64,000 nt of DNA, taken from positions 1,415,001 through 1,479,000 of the forward strand of contig NZ_CP061080.1 of the NCBI RefSeq assembly GCF_014495845.1, written 5' to 3'. Source of the stretch: Aquibium microcysteis. GTDB lineage: Bacteria > Pseudomonadota > Alphaproteobacteria > Rhizobiales > Rhizobiaceae. Numbering within the stretch: the stretch's first letter is position 1; the number at the start of each line of letters is the position of its first letter. The notes under the pieces were generated by a model. The model did not search any database. It was not told the origin of the DNA and saw only the letters and a program-made list of their open reading frames with translations. Made by a program: the position numbers and the translations under genes. Of the stretch, positions 55,059 through 63,637 are shown piece after piece.

Positions 55059-57085
55059 GCTGCTTTACGAGCAACCGGCCCGCCCTCCATGATTGCCTCA
55101 ATAGTCGTCGCGTCAAGAAAGCCGGATTCTGCAAGGGCGTCAGCCAGGGCCCGGACGGTCTGGGCATGTTGGCGGACGAGTTGCAGCGCAGTATCATAGG
55201 ATCTGGCGAGCCGCTCACCAACAGACTTGCGTAGCTCGGCGTCTGTTCGGAGCGGTACGCGATCCACATCTTCGTACGCCAAACCCAATGAACCATAGCC
55301 GAACTGAAGCTCCATCAGTTTCGCAAGCCTGGTTGCCCGGCTGAGATCAGAGACGTCCGAGAGCCCTGCCCCAGCGCTTGCGTGACCTAGGAGAACTTCT
55401 TCGGCTGCCCGACCGGCTAGGAGAGCGGTAATCATCGCCTCGCAAGTTGCAGAGTCCAACAGGAACGAGGGAGCTATGTCGAAGATGGCCTCACCTCCCC
55501 GCGCATGGACGACGGCATTGCGAACGGGTCCCAAGTCGAGCAGCTGATTGACCACAATATGTCCTGCTTCGTGCACCGCAAAGTTCTGTTGGTTGACTTC
55601 GTTTTGCGGCCCGGAAACGCTTGAGATCGCCTTGATCACGGTGCTCTCGTCCAAGGCGGCACCGTTCCTTCTTGCTGTTCCGCGTGCTGTCCGAATAGCA
55701 CTCTCGATCTCGGCGCCTGTCGCCCCGATAGCTGCGCGAGCGATTTTTGAGCGATCCTCGTTTATCTCGCCGGCAAGATAGTACTCGATGATCCGAGCAA
55801 TTGCTTTCGGTGATGGACGCGAAGTCTCTAAGTGGCAGTCAAGCCTACCCGCTCTTCGTATGGCGGGGTCAATTCGATCAGGATAGTTGGTGCACCCGAT
55901 TACTACGACGCCCGGCATATCAGCGTTCAGTAGTTCGAGCATCAGATTTACGATTTGGATCCAATATTCTGCGAACTCCCCGGACGCATGACTGCGATTG
56001 CTGATCCCGTCGATTTCGTCCACCAAAAATACACATGGCGCATTGGCCGCTGCCAACTGGAACGATTTCTTCATGGCATCGAGCGTCCCCGACAAGTATG
56101 GCGCCGCGGACCAGTCAGCGACAGACGCTGCCACAAGGGGTACGTCAGCATGCCGTGCAAGGGCGGCCGCAAAAGCAGTCTTCCCGGTGCCGGGAGCCCC
56201 GGACAGCAAAAGGCGACGATGGTCGCATTCCGACCAAGGAATCTGTCCTTTCTGAAAGGCCACTAGATCAGCGCTGCACGACTGACCCCACGCCAGAACT
56301 TCGTCTTCGGCAACGACGTGCAGCGGCGGTCCCACTTGAATACGGTGCCGGCTCTTTGCCGTAAGGTGAGCCAACCGCTCCAGGCAGTCCTGCACCGGTC
56401 TGCCGGGTCGAACCGCAATCGCCAGATCGTCAGGTTCAACACCGTCAACATGAAACTGGATAAGGTCAGTTGAGACCGACATCCCAAGAACGGCTCCAAT
56501 GACGAGTGCGACGCAGTGTGCGTCCGTCGATGGAAGCGCCACATCAAATTCGGCGGCTCGCATCAACGCACTCGGCAAGAATGTCTCCGGGCTCGCCGAT
56601 ACGCCAATGACCGCCTGACCTTGCTGAATTGCTAGAAGAACCTCATCACGCCTGGCTTCGGGCACATGCGTTCGTGACTTGCCACTGCATGCAAGCACAA
56701 GCGCTCGGCCGGACTTCTTGGATGTGCGCCTCGACGCGCCGTAGAGACAGAGGTCGATGGTGTCCGCCACAAGATCTACATGTTCAGGCTTGGAAACGCG
56801 GACGATGCCGGTAATCGACCCGACGCTAAGCCGGTCAAACAGGCCCTCGGTCTCGATCGTCCTCGCCAACTGGACGGCAGCCCAAGCCATGTCGGGGCGC
56901 AGGCTGCGCCCGCTGATTTTGGTGGAAACCTCCGCGAAGCCTAGCGCTACTTCATCGTATGCATCGGGTTTCGCGACAGCCCCCACGGTGCCACCGATGG
57001 TCGTGCCCAGGATACGCAGCATTGCGCTGAACAATTGATGTTCGGCAGCATCTTTCGTACCCTGCCTCTTTTTGGAATTACGCAT
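55055..57085 (-). CDS. soluble FtsH-like AAA+ zinc metalloprotease
   Basis: The 676-residue protein joins an AAA+ domain to an M41-type peptidase domain. The AAA+ motifs are Walker A GAPGTGKT at 296-303, Walker B VFLVDEID at 352-359 and an arginine-finger region RRAGRLD. The peptidase carries the zinc motif HEAGH at 505-509 and a third ligand Asp in SDVSDLSRAT. Unlike FtsH it has no membrane helices; a long unrecognised N-terminal region (1-250) replaces them. It should unfold and degrade cytosolic proteins using ATP. A GGAGGTG ribosome-binding site precedes ATG 57085. Confidence 0.87.
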   Translation of the reverse strand: MRNSKKRQGTKDAAEHQLFSAMLRILGTTIGGTVGAVAKPDAYDEVALGFAEVSTKISGRSLRPDMAWAAVQLARTIETEGLFDRLSVGSITGIVRVSKPEHVDLVADTIDLCLYGASRRTSKKSGRALVLACSGKSRTHVPEARRDEVLLAIQQGQAVIGVSASPETFLPSALMRAAEFDVALPSTDAHCVALVIGAVLGMSVSTDLIQFHVDGVEPDDLAIAVRPGRPVQDCLERLAHLTAKSRHRIQVGPPLHVVAEDEVLAWGQSCSADLVAFQKGQIPWSECDHRRLLLSGAPGTGKTAFAAALARHADVPLVAASVADWSAAPYLSGTLDAMKKSFQLAAANAPCVFLVDEIDGISNRSHASGEFAEYWIQIVNLMLELLNADMPGVVVIGCTNYPDRIDPAIRRAGRLDCHLETSRPSPKAIARIIEYYLAGEINEDRSKIARAAIGATGAEIESAIRTARGTARRNGAALDESTVIKAISSVSGPQNEVNQQNFAVHEAGHIVVNQLLDLGPVRNAVVHARGGEAIFDIAPSFLLDSATCEAMITALLAGRAAEEVLLGHASAGAGLSDVSDLSRATRLAKLMELQFGYGSLGLAYEDVDRVPLRTDAELRKSVGERLARSYDTALQLVRQHAQTVRALADALAESGFLDATTIEAIMEGGPVARKAA

Positions 57086-57225
57086 AAGCACCTCCGGCCG
57101 GACCGCTTGGGCCGGCGAAAACAACAGTAGTGTTGGAGATGGCCCTATCGGCCCGGAGCGTGCCTCTTACGCGTCAGGCAGGCATAGAACAAAACAAGAA
57201 CACACGCAACCTGAATTCGCGTACG

Positions 57226-57459
57226 TCAGGCAGATTTCTTCAGCCAGACAACTAGCTCTTCCAGAGCCTCGGGCTTGAGAGAATAATGCACGGTGCGACC
57301 GTCACGACGTGCGTGAAGAAGCCCCGCATCTCGCAAAATTGCCAAGTGTGTGGACATCGTATTGGTCGGGATGGAAAGCTTCGCTGCCAATTCGCCTACC
57401 GATAATTCCGCTTCGTTGGCGAGTGCGCGAACGGCGCCAAGCCTTGACGCTTGAGACAA
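57226..57459 (-). CDS. ArsR-family winged-helix regulator
   Basis: This protein of at least 77 residues has the ArsR fold: SQASRLGAVRALA, the recognition helix region TNTMSTHLAILRDAGLL and the wing RRDGRTVHYSL. It lacks the ELCVCDL-type metal cysteines, so it is not a classical arsenic sensor. The start is uncertain: TTG 57459 truncates the usual first helix, while CTG 57501 has a GGGAGAGG ribosome-binding site and restores it. It lies upstream of the AAA+ protease on the same strand and may control it. Confidence 0.8.
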   Translation of the reverse strand: MSQASRLGAVRALANEAELSVGELAAKLSIPTNTMSTHLAILRDAGLLHARRDGRTVHYSLKPEALEELVVWLKKSA

Positions 57460-57700
57460 GGCGGAAAAGCGGCGAACCGCGGATGCCAGGGACTCGGCCA
57501 GAAAACCTCTCCCGTTGAAACCTCTAAATTGCCACCGCCGCGCGCTTCGTCAAGCGCATTGCATTGCTCAATAGTTCTAGAGATATTGACATATAAGTTT
57601 CTGCTGGTAGGCTCTAATCGCGCCGACGAGGTCCGGCCCCACCAGTGTTCATGATCCGACGCTACTATTTGCGTCTCGTGTAGGCGGATGGGCAGGTCTC

Positions 57701-58399
57701 ATGGGAGGAAGTCGTGGGTTTCGTTCCTACAAGACGATTGGGGCCATCGAGTACCCCAATCGAATAAATCGAGATCTCTTGATCCAACTTACGTTGGACC
57801 GACGGATCTCCGCTCTTGAATCCATCGCGCCCGAGCTGCATCCCCCGGACATTCCGTTTGCAATCTACGCGCACGTCCAAAGCCACAGGCTTCTGGTATG
57901 TTATATGGACGCTCCAGGGGACACACGGTTCCTACTGCCTCAACCCGCAATTTTGTTATGCAGGGCGAACATCAAGTTGGAGCCCTGGTTCAGCAGCGCA
58001 CGACGCATATGGACCTGTCGAACAACCGCCATCGATCGGGGTGACCGAATGCGGGTGCAGGAAGCTCTCCTGACCCAGCGAGATGGCATATCATTAAAAG
58101 AACTTGCTAAGCTGATCCGTGCAACGTCAGCGCCTGCTTTCGATGTGATTTTCGCAATGGTCGCCGAGGGAACAGCAGTAGTTTCACCCGGAACCGCTAC
58201 GTCGCCGCAGATGCCGCTCTTCCCCCCGCCGAACACGCAGGCAGACGGCCTCGATATCGGCTCGCTCGCGTCTCGCGCGGTTGATTATCATCGACAGATC
58301 TTGGCGTCGCTCAGCGATTTAACGCGTTCAAACGGCGACGGTCACGAAAACTCGGCGCGACAGAACGAGCCGCTCGGCACACGCGTTTCGCCTCCCTAA
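57701..58399 (+). CDS. unrecognised protein, possibly TnsA-like
   Basis: This 232-residue protein has an N-terminal block (SRGFRSYKTIGAIEYPNRIN then RDLLIQLTLD) and a C-terminal winged-helix-like unit (GDRMRVQEALL, GISLKELAKLIRA, FAMVAEGTAVV). The order resembles that of TnsA-type proteins, and the last unit parallels the end of the TnsA protein encoded at 58808. The catalytic Asp and Glu-x-Lys of TnsA are not evident. It ends ten bases before a candidate transposon terminal repeat. The family call is tentative. Confidence 0.6.
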   Translation: MGGSRGFRSYKTIGAIEYPNRINRDLLIQLTLDRRISALESIAPELHPPDIPFAIYAHVQSHRLLVCYMDAPGDTRFLLPQPAILLCRANIKLEPWFSSARRIWTCRTTAIDRGDRMRVQEALLTQRDGISLKELAKLIRATSAPAFDVIFAMVAEGTAVVSPGTATSPQMPLFPPPNTQADGLDIGSLASRAVDYHRQILASLSDLTRSNGDGHENSARQNEPLGTRVSPP

Positions 58400-58408
58400 G
58401 TCCCCGAA

Positions 58409-58435
58409 TGTCGATTTATCCTTGACGATTGCAAC
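58409..58435 (+). repeat. candidate terminal inverted repeat of the Tn7-like element
   Basis: The sequence begins TGTCGATTTATCCTT and continues GACGATTGCAAC. Ends of Tn402/Tn5053 elements and class 1 integrons read TGTCG, nine bases, GACG, two bases, TGCA. Here the same blocks occur with a ten-base gap. It lies about 400 bp before tnsA and 10 bp after the preceding gene. The matching right end is not seen in the window. Confidence 0.5.
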
Positions 58436-58528
58436 CTCTCGAACAAACTCTAATCCCTAGAACCAAGAGTCAAAACAGCGCCTTAGCCCAGTCTGTTGAA
58501 TCAAAGGGGTATGCGTATGGAGTAGCGC

Positions 58529-58572
58529 AAAAAAGAAAAAGGGGCGGCCTCTAATGACGAAGCCGTCCCTTT
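58529..58572 (-). terminator. intrinsic terminator facing left
   Basis: On the minus strand AAAGGGACGGC pairs with GCCGCCCCTTT around a 13-base loop, with one mismatch, and is followed by a run TTTTTCTTTTTT. This is a strong Rho-independent terminator for minus-strand transcription. No protein gene feeds into it from the right. Confidence 0.85.
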
Positions 58573-58807
58573 GAGGATCATTTCTGAGAGCGCTTTTGCC
58601 GAGCGCAATCGAAGTGAACCGGAGGACATCGAGGCAATAAAGTCTCGTCAGTCCCGACTTGATGCATGGTCTGAAGCCGTCGAAAGCACCCATGCAGCAA
58701 GAGCACAGCCTGTGAAGCAAGAACCTCGCCGCTGCGTGGGCAGATTCTCATGACAAGGATTCTTCGTCAAGAGTCATGCCCCAGCGGCTCGATAGAAATC
58801 GCCGCGA

Positions 58808-59575
58808 ATGCCCAAATTGTCGAAGAAACCGACGGCTTCCAAAAGCCACCTCTCGCGCGACGCCCGCATCGACTGGAGCGGGGAGGTGCGGGTGATATCG
58901 GTGTACTCAGATGGGTCCGCCGTGCGTCCTTCTGGTCCTGGATCCAACAGGGACTGCGAGTTCGACGTCGTGTCCCCGAATTTCGGTGAGGCGCACGGGC
59001 ACGGCATCAACGAAGGCGCATTCTTGAAGACCGAAGCGGTGTTCAACCGGCCGACGCTTCTGAGGCATCAGCCCGAATCAATAACATACGAAATCGATGG
59101 GCATTTCGTTCGGCACGTTCCCGATTTTGAGGGGATTGTAGGAGACAGACCTCCTTACATCGTGGAGGTCAAGGGCGCCTCTGCCTACCTGAAGAAGCCC
59201 TGGCTCGACCTCCAACTAGACGCAACGCGCCGAGCCTATACCTCGATCGACCGCATCTACAGGGTCGTGAAGGCGGCCGCGTGGCGTCGAGACATCATCA
59301 ATTGCAACGCGACTGCGATCTTTTGTGAGCGCAATCGCGAGTGCGATCCTGAACATGCCGAAACAATCCTGAAGGCGCTGTCCGAGGGACCAGCACGTCT
59401 GGGCGACCTTCGGCGGTTGCTCCCGAACGGGTTCGTCGGACCGCTTTACCGCCTGCACCTTGTTCGGTCGATTACCATCGATCTTTCCCAGCGCCTCTCG
59501 GACCATTCGATCGTCATTCCGGGAGGAACGGCCGGTATCTTGTTCTGGGAGGAAGAACATGCCGGCGACGCCTGA
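58808..59575 (+). CDS. tnsA: TnsA-like transposon endonuclease
   Basis: This 255-residue protein has a restriction-endonuclease-like core. A Glu near residue 76, then HVPDF with Asp106 and IVEVKG with Glu120 and Lys122 give the catalytic arrangement of Tn7 TnsA, which cuts the 5' strands at transposon ends. A C-terminal winged-helix-like segment (ILKALSEGPARLGDLRRLL) follows. Its presence implies cut-and-paste transposition. It overlaps tnsB by 17 bases. Confidence 0.85.
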   Translation: MPKLSKKPTASKSHLSRDARIDWSGEVRVISVYSDGSAVRPSGPGSNRDCEFDVVSPNFGEAHGHGINEGAFLKTEAVFNRPTLLRHQPESITYEIDGHFVRHVPDFEGIVGDRPPYIVEVKGASAYLKKPWLDLQLDATRRAYTSIDRIYRVVKAAAWRRDIINCNATAIFCERNRECDPEHAETILKALSEGPARLGDLRRLLPNGFVGPLYRLHLVRSITIDLSQRLSDHSIVIPGGTAGILFWEEEHAGDA

Positions 59576-61931
59576 CCTTTACGAAAGTTTCCCAGGGGAC
59601 CCCGGCCCGGACCAGCAGCCGCCGACCATACCCCTCTACGCCGGCGAAACGCTGCATTTTTCCGGTAGGCCATACGTCTTCGCTGTCCGCGCAACAGATG
59701 GACAGTTTGTGTTCAATTCCCTTGACGGTGCCTCGCCGCTCTGTCGTTCGGGGTGGCGCATCCGTCAGGAATTCAACCTCGGAATAATCGTCCGGAGTTC
59801 GCGGCACGATCCCCCCAGTGTCAATGGCGGAAACGGGCAGTCCGGCGACGCCGAAGCAGCCAAGAATAGAGCCTCTCCAGCGGTTTGGGAGAAGCTCGAA
59901 CTGTACTGGACGATGATTAACGCCTTCGACGCTGAAAATCTGCGTCGCGCCGAGAGTGGACTTGGGCGGCTTCCCATGTCCGGTCCCGGGGACGGCTCGC
60001 GCGCGCGGCCCCACTATCCGCCGCGGAATCTGGCCGAGCTGGTCGCGAACGAGGCTGATCGCCTCGGCATCGCCAAGCCGCCCAGCTGGCAGTCCGTAAG
60101 GAAAAAACTCAACGATTCAACGATGGAGAACGGGGAACGGGCAAATCAGGTGTCCAATCCTCATTGCCTCCTCGACCGCCGTGTAGGCAAGCCGCAGCCA
60201 TCGTCCCTCAACCCTCTCGTGCGGACCGTCATCGATACGGTAATCAAGGAATTCCATCTGATACCGGATGGTCAAAGCGCGAAGTCCATATGGACTTTGG
60301 TCGGAGCGCGCATCGATCAAGAGAACATTACTCGACCTCCTGATCAGCAACTTCGTAGACCCTGCTTGCCTACAATCGAAGCGTATCTGAAGAAAATTCC
60401 GGGGATGGAGGTCCTTATTGCGCAAGGATCGAGCAAAAAGCTTGTAAAATATTATCGCCTCACCGGAAAATCGTCCTCGGTTCGGCATCCGATGGAAAGG
60501 CTGATCTTCGACTATACGCCGCCGCCGGTCAAACTGCGGACATCGCCAGGGATCGCATTTCTTGATCCCGAGGCACGCGGCGTCGGATCCGCATGGGTTG
60601 CGCTTTACGTCGATGCATTCACTGGCGCCATCGTTTCCAACACATGTTCATTCCGGCACCCCAGCTCGGCATTTTTTCTGAAGTCGCTGAAGTCGGTGGT
60701 GCTCCAGCGCACTGCCGGCGAGTCCTGCACATTTGACTGGTTGCTCTATGGGCTGCCGTCAGAGATCGTATCGGATCGAGGTGTCGAACTCACCTCCCCC
60801 AAGACCATCAATGCGGCCAAGCGTCTCGGCATAACGATGTGCCGACCCGATGCCTTTATGCCGCAGGACAAGGGACAGGTTGAGGGTATCTGGACTGCGC
60901 TGGAAAAGAACTTCTTTGCCCGCCTGCCCGGCTACTATGGAAAGTTCGCGAATGGCGGACGCACCTGGGAGCCAGAGGAGCTGCTGACGATCGAGGAGTT
61001 CGCGGAAAAACTCGAACAACACATCGTCGACACGCACAATACGAGAGGCCCGAACAGCAAGGCGCTCGCTCCCCACGACGCGTTGCGGTTGTACAGGCTT
61101 GACAACCCCGGATGGTGCCCCAACCCCGGGATAAGCATTCAAGCGGTGCATCGTAAGCTGACATTGGAGCACCGGCGGACCGCATCCACGGAGGGCGTTC
61201 GGTTCCACAACCTAACTTTCAACGGGGAATGGATCCGCAAAATTCGCTCCGACGCGCGCGTCGATCTCTCGGATAGAAACCCGGAAGTCCGGATTTTTAT
61301 CAGGCCGGACACAGTTCAGATCGCCTATGTCGAACATCCAAGGACCGGTGAAGTACAGCCGGTGGCCTGCATGGAAGGTGAGTATGCGCGCGGGAAAGAT
61401 CTCGAAGCTCATCTCATTGTCAGCGCGGCGAGCCGAGCCCTGACGCGCGGCAAGGACGAGACGAACGGCGACTTCCTCCGTCGCGCTCATGAAGAACTCG
61501 TCATCGCGTTCTACAAGACGGGGAAGCGCGCCAAGGCAAGGGGTCAGAAGGACGCGATGCGCTTCTTCACCGGCTCGATCAGCCCGGCTCTCCTCGAAAT
61601 CTCCGATGCAGACCTGCCGGCCACCGTCGGGTCGAATCCATTCCATCAGGTCGAGCGAGCCATCGCACACGGATACACGCCGACGCTGCGCCCGCCGCGC
61701 GACTTGCCGTCGAAGACGATTGCTTCTGACCGCATTTCCCCGGAGCCGCAGCGTCCGGATCCGTCAGCAGCGCGCCGACGGATGCTTGGTCTCGAAACAG
61801 TGCCTTCGATCGAGCCGGTCGTATCGATCGGGGATGAGATGAGCGAGGGCGACCCCGCTTTCCCTGGTGCCCTTTCGAAGTTGAAGGTCGCCAGCGGCGA
61901 TGAGGAACTGGAGCAGGAAGATGACTACTAA
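59559..61931 (+). CDS. tnsB: TnsB/TniA-like DDE transposase
   Basis: The protein has 790 residues. An N-terminal DNA-binding region precedes an RNase H-fold catalytic core with Asp318 (LIFDYTPP), Asp406 (EIVSDRGVE) and Glu442 (KGQVEGIW), an exact DD(35)E spacing. A beta-barrel and a C-terminal tail that probably contacts TnsC follow. It joins the 3' ends to target DNA. ATG 59559 has a GGGAGGA ribosome-binding site and overlaps tnsA; its own 3' end overlaps tnsC by 11 bases. Confidence 0.93.
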   Translation: MPATPDLYESFPGDPGPDQQPPTIPLYAGETLHFSGRPYVFAVRATDGQFVFNSLDGASPLCRSGWRIRQEFNLGIIVRSSRHDPPSVNGGNGQSGDAEAAKNRASPAVWEKLELYWTMINAFDAENLRRAESGLGRLPMSGPGDGSRARPHYPPRNLAELVANEADRLGIAKPPSWQSVRKKLNDSTMENGERANQVSNPHCLLDRRVGKPQPSSLNPLVRTVIDTVIKEFHLIPDGQSAKSIWTLVGARIDQENITRPPDQQLRRPCLPTIEAYLKKIPGMEVLIAQGSSKKLVKYYRLTGKSSSVRHPMERLIFDYTPPPVKLRTSPGIAFLDPEARGVGSAWVALYVDAFTGAIVSNTCSFRHPSSAFFLKSLKSVVLQRTAGESCTFDWLLYGLPSEIVSDRGVELTSPKTINAAKRLGITMCRPDAFMPQDKGQVEGIWTALEKNFFARLPGYYGKFANGGRTWEPEELLTIEEFAEKLEQHIVDTHNTRGPNSKALAPHDALRLYRLDNPGWCPNPGISIQAVHRKLTLEHRRTASTEGVRFHNLTFNGEWIRKIRSDARVDLSDRNPEVRIFIRPDTVQIAYVEHPRTGEVQPVACMEGEYARGKDLEAHLIVSAASRALTRGKDETNGDFLRRAHEELVIAFYKTGKRAKARGQKDAMRFFTGSISPALLEISDADLPATVGSNPFHQVERAIAHGYTPTLRPPRDLPSKTIASDRISPEPQRPDPSAARRRMLGLETVPSIEPVVSIGDEMSEGDPAFPGALSKLKVASGDEELEQEDDY

Positions 61932-62922
61932 ACTTGAAGCACCGGTCGTCCGCCACCTGAGCGAGGTGATGGATCGTACGAATGTCGATACCCCTTTCAT
62001 GAACGAGTGCTCCACGGCGATTCACGAAACGGTTCTCGCCGCCGCGACCGGACCCGGGGCAGTGATCCAGATCGAGGGCGATCCGCAGGTGGGGAAAACC
62101 CGCGTGGTGAAGATCCTCGCGAACTTGGTGAGGAGCGATTTTATCCGCCCCCTCCAGGGGCGGACGCTCTACTGCGGACTGGAGGCCGCAAGCGACGCCC
62201 GCGACCTTGATCACATCTTGGCCAGGTTGCTGGGTCGCGCCTCGATCCCGAAGCGCAATGCGTCACGCGCTGGTGATGTGCTGCACGACATTCTGCGCGA
62301 TGGTAGCGTTTCATCGATCGTGCTGGACCATGCTCATCTCCTGGATAGGGCGAAGGCAGACGAGATCGACTTCGCAGCGGGCTTGCTCGCGCGCATTGCA
62401 ATGCGCGGGGGCATCTCACTTCTCCTTGTGGGCCGAGAGGCGCCCACCGCCGTCACGCGTATTCTTGGACACGTCCTCCCGATCGCGCCCGAGAAGCTTG
62501 CCCTTCCCTCCTTTCCCTTCCAGACGACCGAAGACGTCGGCCGCTTCGCCGGCTTCATTGAAGTGTTCTGCGGCGACATCATCGCCGAGTTCGATACGGC
62601 CGGTATTGGAATTGACAACCTCTGGACCGACAACGAGACCCGCCGCCTCCTTATGGCGACGGGGGGTAATGTCGGCTTCTTCGTCCGGCTGCTGAAGCGC
62701 GCCCTCGCCGTTTTGGCTGGAGCCAAGGACCCGGTCCTGAACCGCCGGATCCTCGCAGAAGCGCTTCGCAAGGAGATGCCCCGCCCGTTCAATTTCAATC
62801 CTTTCGTTCGGGACGAACCGCCCGGCATCAAGGAGATCATTACCGCTTGGAGCCACAGCGAAGCTGGCAAGAAGCGGCAGGTCGGTACGAATGACGATCT
62901 CTTCTCCTACCAGCGGAACTAG
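61921..62922 (+). CDS. tnsC: TnsC/TniB-like AAA+ regulator
   Basis: This 333-residue AAA+ ATPase has Walker A GDPQVGKT (53-60), Walker B SIVLDHAH (Asp136) and a sensor region. It should polymerise on target DNA and connect TniQ to the transposase. The size is nearer to the compact TniB-type proteins than to the 555-residue Tn7 TnsC. The start ATG lies inside the tnsB 3' end, which implies coupled translation. Confidence 0.9.
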   Translation: MTTKLEAPVVRHLSEVMDRTNVDTPFMNECSTAIHETVLAAATGPGAVIQIEGDPQVGKTRVVKILANLVRSDFIRPLQGRTLYCGLEAASDARDLDHILARLLGRASIPKRNASRAGDVLHDILRDGSVSSIVLDHAHLLDRAKADEIDFAAGLLARIAMRGGISLLLVGREAPTAVTRILGHVLPIAPEKLALPSFPFQTTEDVGRFAGFIEVFCGDIIAEFDTAGIGIDNLWTDNETRRLLMATGGNVGFFVRLLKRALAVLAGAKDPVLNRRILAEALRKEMPRPFNFNPFVRDEPPGIKEIITAWSHSEAGKKRQVGTNDDLFSYQRN

Positions 62923-62931
62923 GCTTGCGTC

Positions 62932-63594
62932 ATGCCACCACGCTACCGTCGCCTTTCGCAGGTTCCGAAGCTGCACGACGGCGAAAGCCTGCTGAGCTTT
63001 ACCGCCCGGATTGCTGCGGCCAACGGCGTCACGCCGGATGTACTCGCCAGCGCGGAACTGGGGATGGGGGCACAAGCTTGGCCGGCCGTTCTCTTGAGCC
63101 AGGTCTGGGCCCTCCCCTTGGCATGTGCGACCGGTGTTGAAGAATCGGATATCGTCGCTCGCCAGCTGTGTTGGTTGTCGCCGCATGTGGTGTCGATGAA
63201 CGGCCACGCTACGCCGCGAGTAATGATCGATCCCATCCGCCTCCGTTTCGCTCCGGGTCGTTTTGCATCCGGCGCGGGGTTCCATCGCAACCTGTGGCTT
63301 GTTCGGGGTATCACCTGTGACCCAACGACAGGTGAAAGGTTGCGGGAGAAGTGCACATGCGGACACCCGCAACTTTGGGTGACGCTTCGCACCCCATGGA
63401 AATGCTGCCGTTGCGATCAGGATCTCAGTGAGATTTCACCGGAGGTCGGAACCGACGAGGAAATTTATCGAAGTCGTGTGTGGGCAGGATTGCTCTCCGC
63501 GAAGCCCGGCGTGGCGCAGAAGTCGAGAAAGGGACTTCCCCCCGAGTTACAAGACCTTAGCTTAGCAGCCATTTGGCACCATTCGCTGGGCTAA
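62932..63594 (+). CDS. tniQ: short TniQ-family target-selection protein
   Basis: This 220-residue protein begins with the TniQ hallmark DGESLLSFTARIAAANG (16-32) and has a zinc-ribbon-like set Cys141, Cys143, Cys158 and Cys161. It ends soon after the zinc domain, far shorter than Tn7 TnsD (about 500 residues) or Tn5053 TniQ (about 400), and lacks their DNA-binding C-terminus. Short TniQ proteins are known where another factor picks the target, as in CRISPR-associated transposons. No such factor is seen before the window edge. Confidence 0.87.
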   Translation: MPPRYRRLSQVPKLHDGESLLSFTARIAAANGVTPDVLASAELGMGAQAWPAVLLSQVWALPLACATGVEESDIVARQLCWLSPHVVSMNGHATPRVMIDPIRLRFAPGRFASGAGFHRNLWLVRGITCDPTTGERLREKCTCGHPQLWVTLRTPWKCCRCDQDLSEISPEVGTDEEIYRSRVWAGLLSAKPGVAQKSRKGLPPELQDLSLAAIWHHSLG

Positions 63595-63617
63595 CGGGCC
63601 GTGACGCTGGCCGCGAC

Positions 63618-63637
63618 ACATCTGGCGTAACATGACG
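63618..63637 (+). repeat. 20-bp repeat, copy 1 (downstream of tniQ)
   Basis: ACATCTGGCGTAACATGACG matches the copy at 63881 at 15 of 20 positions, in the same orientation. It could be a protein-binding site near a transposon end. The match is modest and may be chance. Confidence 0.35.

Larger units (their letters stand above)
58400..58807. other. non-coding stretch before tnsA
   Basis: These 408 bases hold the candidate terminal repeat (58409) and a leftward intrinsic terminator (58529-58572). A possible minus-strand promoter (TTGACG at 58765-58770, GAATCT at 58742-58747, 17-base spacer) is also present. No convincing protein is seen on either strand. The left part is AT-richer than the surrounding genes. 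Confidence 0.6.

Noticed and set aside
57226..57459. ArsR-type gene as an arsenic sensor of the aio/ars genes
   Set aside because: It lacks the cysteine motif of arsenic-sensing ArsR proteins and is next to the AAA+ protease, far from the arsenic genes.
58457..58720. Minus-strand 87-codon frame before tnsA
   Set aside because: It reads through the strong terminator at 58529-58572 (its Phe run is the T-tract) and has no protein-like features.
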